Of a DNA stretch of 6,360 nucleotides, positions 5,128 through 6,360 are shown piece after piece (positions within the stretch are counted from its first letter, which is position 1; every line of letters begins with the position of its first letter). Position numbers and translations under genes: made by a program. Below the pieces are notes generated by a model. The model was not told the origin of the DNA and did not search any database. It was given only the letters and a program-made list of their open reading frames with translations. The stretch covers positions 1,808,331 to 1,814,690 of the forward strand of contig CP070627.1 in assembly GCA_020355945.1 (NCBI GenBank). Direction: 5' to 3'. This stretch comes from Candidatus Aminicenantota bacterium. GTDB lineage: Bacteria; Acidobacteriota; Aminicenantia; UBA2199.

Positions 5128-5580
5128 ATGAACGAGTTAGAGTCGGCTTCGTTAAATAAGATGCGTGCTTTTCTTGAGTCAAAGGCAGTTAAACCATCTT
5201 ATCAACGGCTGAAAATTTTAGAATATTTGATGAAAAACCAGGATCATCCGTCAGTGGACACGATTTTCCAGGCCCTGTGCGATGAAATCCCTACTTTGTC
5301 CAAAACCACGGTTTATAATACGTTGAGCCTGTTTGCCGAAAAAGGGATTGCTCATTCTTTAACCATTGTAAATAATGAATTGCGGTATGATCTGATGAAA
5401 GAGTCTCACGCTCATTTTCAATGTTGGGAATGCAATCGGGTATTTGATATCCCTATTGATAATGATCTTCTCTTTACCAGTTCCATCGAAGAACATCGCG
5501 TAGAAGAGATACAGGTGACGTTTAAAGGGGTATGTAAAAACTGCTTAAAAATCAAGATTACACTGGACAAAATTTCTTGA
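5128..5580 (+). CDS. perR: PerR-type Fur-family transcriptional repressor (peroxide sensor)
   Basis: A 150-residue regulator of usual Fur-family length. The N-terminal winged helix includes KPSYQRLKILEYL and the recognition-helix region LSKTTVYNTLSLFAEKGI (57-74); HPSVDTIF (40-47) is a family hallmark. The metal-sensing ligands H40, D88, H94, H96 and D107 correspond, at a constant offset of three, to B. subtilis PerR H37, D85, H91, H93 and D104. The aspartate at the last position, where Fur has Glu, points to PerR rather than Fur. Structural zinc cysteines are C99/C102 and C136/C139, with the interval between the two pairs about three residues shorter than in B. subtilis. In PerR, peroxide oxidises the Fe-binding histidines and releases DNA. 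The start is set by GAGGTG (5115-5120), 7 bp before the ATG. It is preceded by a consensus promoter and operator, and followed by a flavodiiron gene, a known type of PerR target in clostridia. Confidence 0.85.
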   Translation: MNELESASLNKMRAFLESKAVKPSYQRLKILEYLMKNQDHPSVDTIFQALCDEIPTLSKTTVYNTLSLFAEKGIAHSLTIVNNELRYDLMKESHAHFQCWECNRVFDIPIDNDLLFTSSIEEHRVEEIQVTFKGVCKNCLKIKITLDKIS

Positions 5581-5605
5581 ATTTAGTAAATTATTACTTG
5601 TAAAA

Positions 5606-5651
5606 GTGCCGGAAGAAGGCAGGAGTTTGGCTCTGTGGCTCCGTCCGGTAT
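5606..5651 (+). other. Possible RNA stem-loop between perR and the flavodiiron gene
   Basis: GTGCCGGA (5606-5613) can pair with TCCGGTAT (5644-5651) over 8 bp, including two G-T wobbles. GGAG (5622-5625) can pair with CTCC (5639-5642) inside it. No T-tract follows, so it is not an intrinsic terminator. It could partly insulate, process or stabilise the downstream message. The rest of the 108-bp gap shows no consensus promoter. Confidence 0.3.
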
Positions 5652-5674
5652 GCGGTGCAAAAAGAGATATGTTT

Positions 5675-5682
5675 GAGGAGGT
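5675..5682 (+). promoter_or_regulatory. Strong ribosome binding site of the flavodiiron gene
   Basis: GAGGAGGT at 5675-5682 is nearly full anti-16S complement and lies 6 bp before GTG 5689. It sets that GTG as the start; no ATG occurs in frame near the conserved N-terminus. Confidence 0.85.
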
Positions 5683-5688
5683 AAGCCA

Positions 5689-6360
5689 GTGGCAATACAG
5701 GAGTTAAAAACTGGAATTTATTCGCTGGGTGCCAATGATTGGGACCGGAGGCTTTTTGATGAGTTAATTCCCCTGCCGGATGGCACCAGTTACAATTCAT
5801 ACCTGGTTAAAGGAAGTGAGAAGATAGCGGTTATTGATTCGGTGGACCCGCCCAAAAGTGAAGAATGGCTGGCCAATATAAAAAAACTTGGGGCAGCGAG
5901 TGTGGATTACATCATATCGAATCATGCGGAGCAGGATCATTCGGGTGCGATTCCCGACCTGTTGGAGCTTTACCCTGAAGCCAAAGTGGTTACCAATGAA
6001 AAGTGCAAAGCGTTTTTGGAAGACCTCTTATTGATTCCTTCCCAGAGGTTTTTCACCATCCGGGATGGTGAAGTGCTTTCGTTGGGAGACCGGACATTGG
6101 AATTTGTATTCACGCCGTGGGTGCATTGGCCGGAGACATTGTGTACTTATTTAAGGGAAGACAGGATTTTGTTTTCCTGTGATTTTTTTGGTTCTCACCT
6201 GGCCACCAGTGACTTGTTTGTCAAGAATGCGCCCAAAGTCATTGAAGATGCCAAACGGTATTTTGCCGAGATAATGATGCCGTTTCGAGTGGCGATTGGG
6301 AAAAATATCCGGAAGATTGAAGCACTGGACATTGCGTATATTGCGCCCAGTCATGGGCCG
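5689..6360 (+). CDS. Flavodiiron protein (FprA/ROO-type), N-terminal diiron domain (partial at the right edge)
   Basis: The frame opens at GTG 5689 and runs 224 codons to the window edge without a stop. It encodes the metallo-beta-lactamase-like domain of a flavodiiron protein, a cytoplasmic enzyme of anaerobes that reduces O2 to water and/or NO to N2O, with electrons usually supplied by rubredoxin. Seen: the opening IQELKTGIYSLGANDWDRRLFD with no leader sequence, then H79, E81, D83 and H84 in NHAEQDHSG (HxExDH), H146 in HWPET, D165 in FSCDFFGSH, and H222 in APSHGP. The numbering matches Desulfovibrio gigas ROO (H79, E81, D83, H146, D165, with the last His at 226), so the diiron site is complete. 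The flavodoxin (FMN) domain should follow beyond the window, so extra C-terminal domains cannot be judged. It lies 108 bp after perR on the same strand, probably in one operon. O2 versus NO preference cannot be read from sequence. Confidence 0.92.
   Translation, partial: MAIQELKTGIYSLGANDWDRRLFDELIPLPDGTSYNSYLVKGSEKIAVIDSVDPPKSEEWLANIKKLGAASVDYIISNHAEQDHSGAIPDLLELYPEAKVVTNEKCKAFLEDLLLIPSQRFFTIRDGEVLSLGDRTLEFVFTPWVHWPETLCTYLREDRILFSCDFFGSHLATSDLFVKNAPKVIEDAKRYFAEIMMPFRVAIGKNIRKIEALDIAYIAPSHGP

Overview
The window reads as ordinary bacterial chromosome, moderately AT-rich, with sigma70-type promoters, clear Shine-Dalgarno sites and short intergenic gaps. A membrane-anchored TPR protein, a peptidase with an export signal, and a flavodiiron protein next to a PerR-type regulator suggest a bacterium with an anaerobic or microaerophilic lifestyle and an outer compartment. 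The gene mix would suit an uncultured Acidobacteriota/Aminicenantes-like lineage, but that is a weak inference from style and not a taxonomic call.

Layout. (1) 1-260: the 3' end of a threonine synthase gene (+). (2) 338-1306: a membrane-anchored TPR protein (-), convergent with thrC, with its own good promoter. Short imperfect tandem repeats lie on both sides of it. (3) 1500-4024: a two-gene unit (+) of a DHDPS-superfamily lyase/aldolase, closer to 4-hydroxy-2-oxoglutarate aldolase than to true DapA, followed by an exported M20 metallopeptidase. A GC-rich hairpin sits between the two genes. (4) 4047-4931: an unrecognised Lys/Glu/aromatic-rich helical protein (-), convergent with the peptidase. 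(5) 5128-6360: a PerR-type Fur-family regulator (+) and, 108 bp later, the metallo-beta-lactamase-like domain of a flavodiiron protein (FprA/ROO type, +), cut by the window edge.

How the genes work together. The best-supported system is the last one. A perfect TTGACA-17-TATAAT promoter is followed at once by a 9-3-9 inverted repeat that resembles a PerR box. The regulator carries all five PerR metal-sensing ligands, and the next gene encodes an O2/NO-reducing flavodiiron enzyme. This is a compact, probably autoregulated oxidative-stress module. The unknown gene is divergent from it and shares the 184-bp regulatory gap. The aldolase and peptidase pair suggests peptide or amino-acid catabolism, perhaps of hydroxyproline, but that link is inference.

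Three starts rest on ribosome-binding-site position: GTG 5689 for the flavodiiron gene, ATG 1306 for the TPR gene and GTG 4931 for the unknown gene. Nothing here is clearly a new multi-gene system. The items most open to novelty are the unknown divergent protein and the unusual start region of the aldolase gene.
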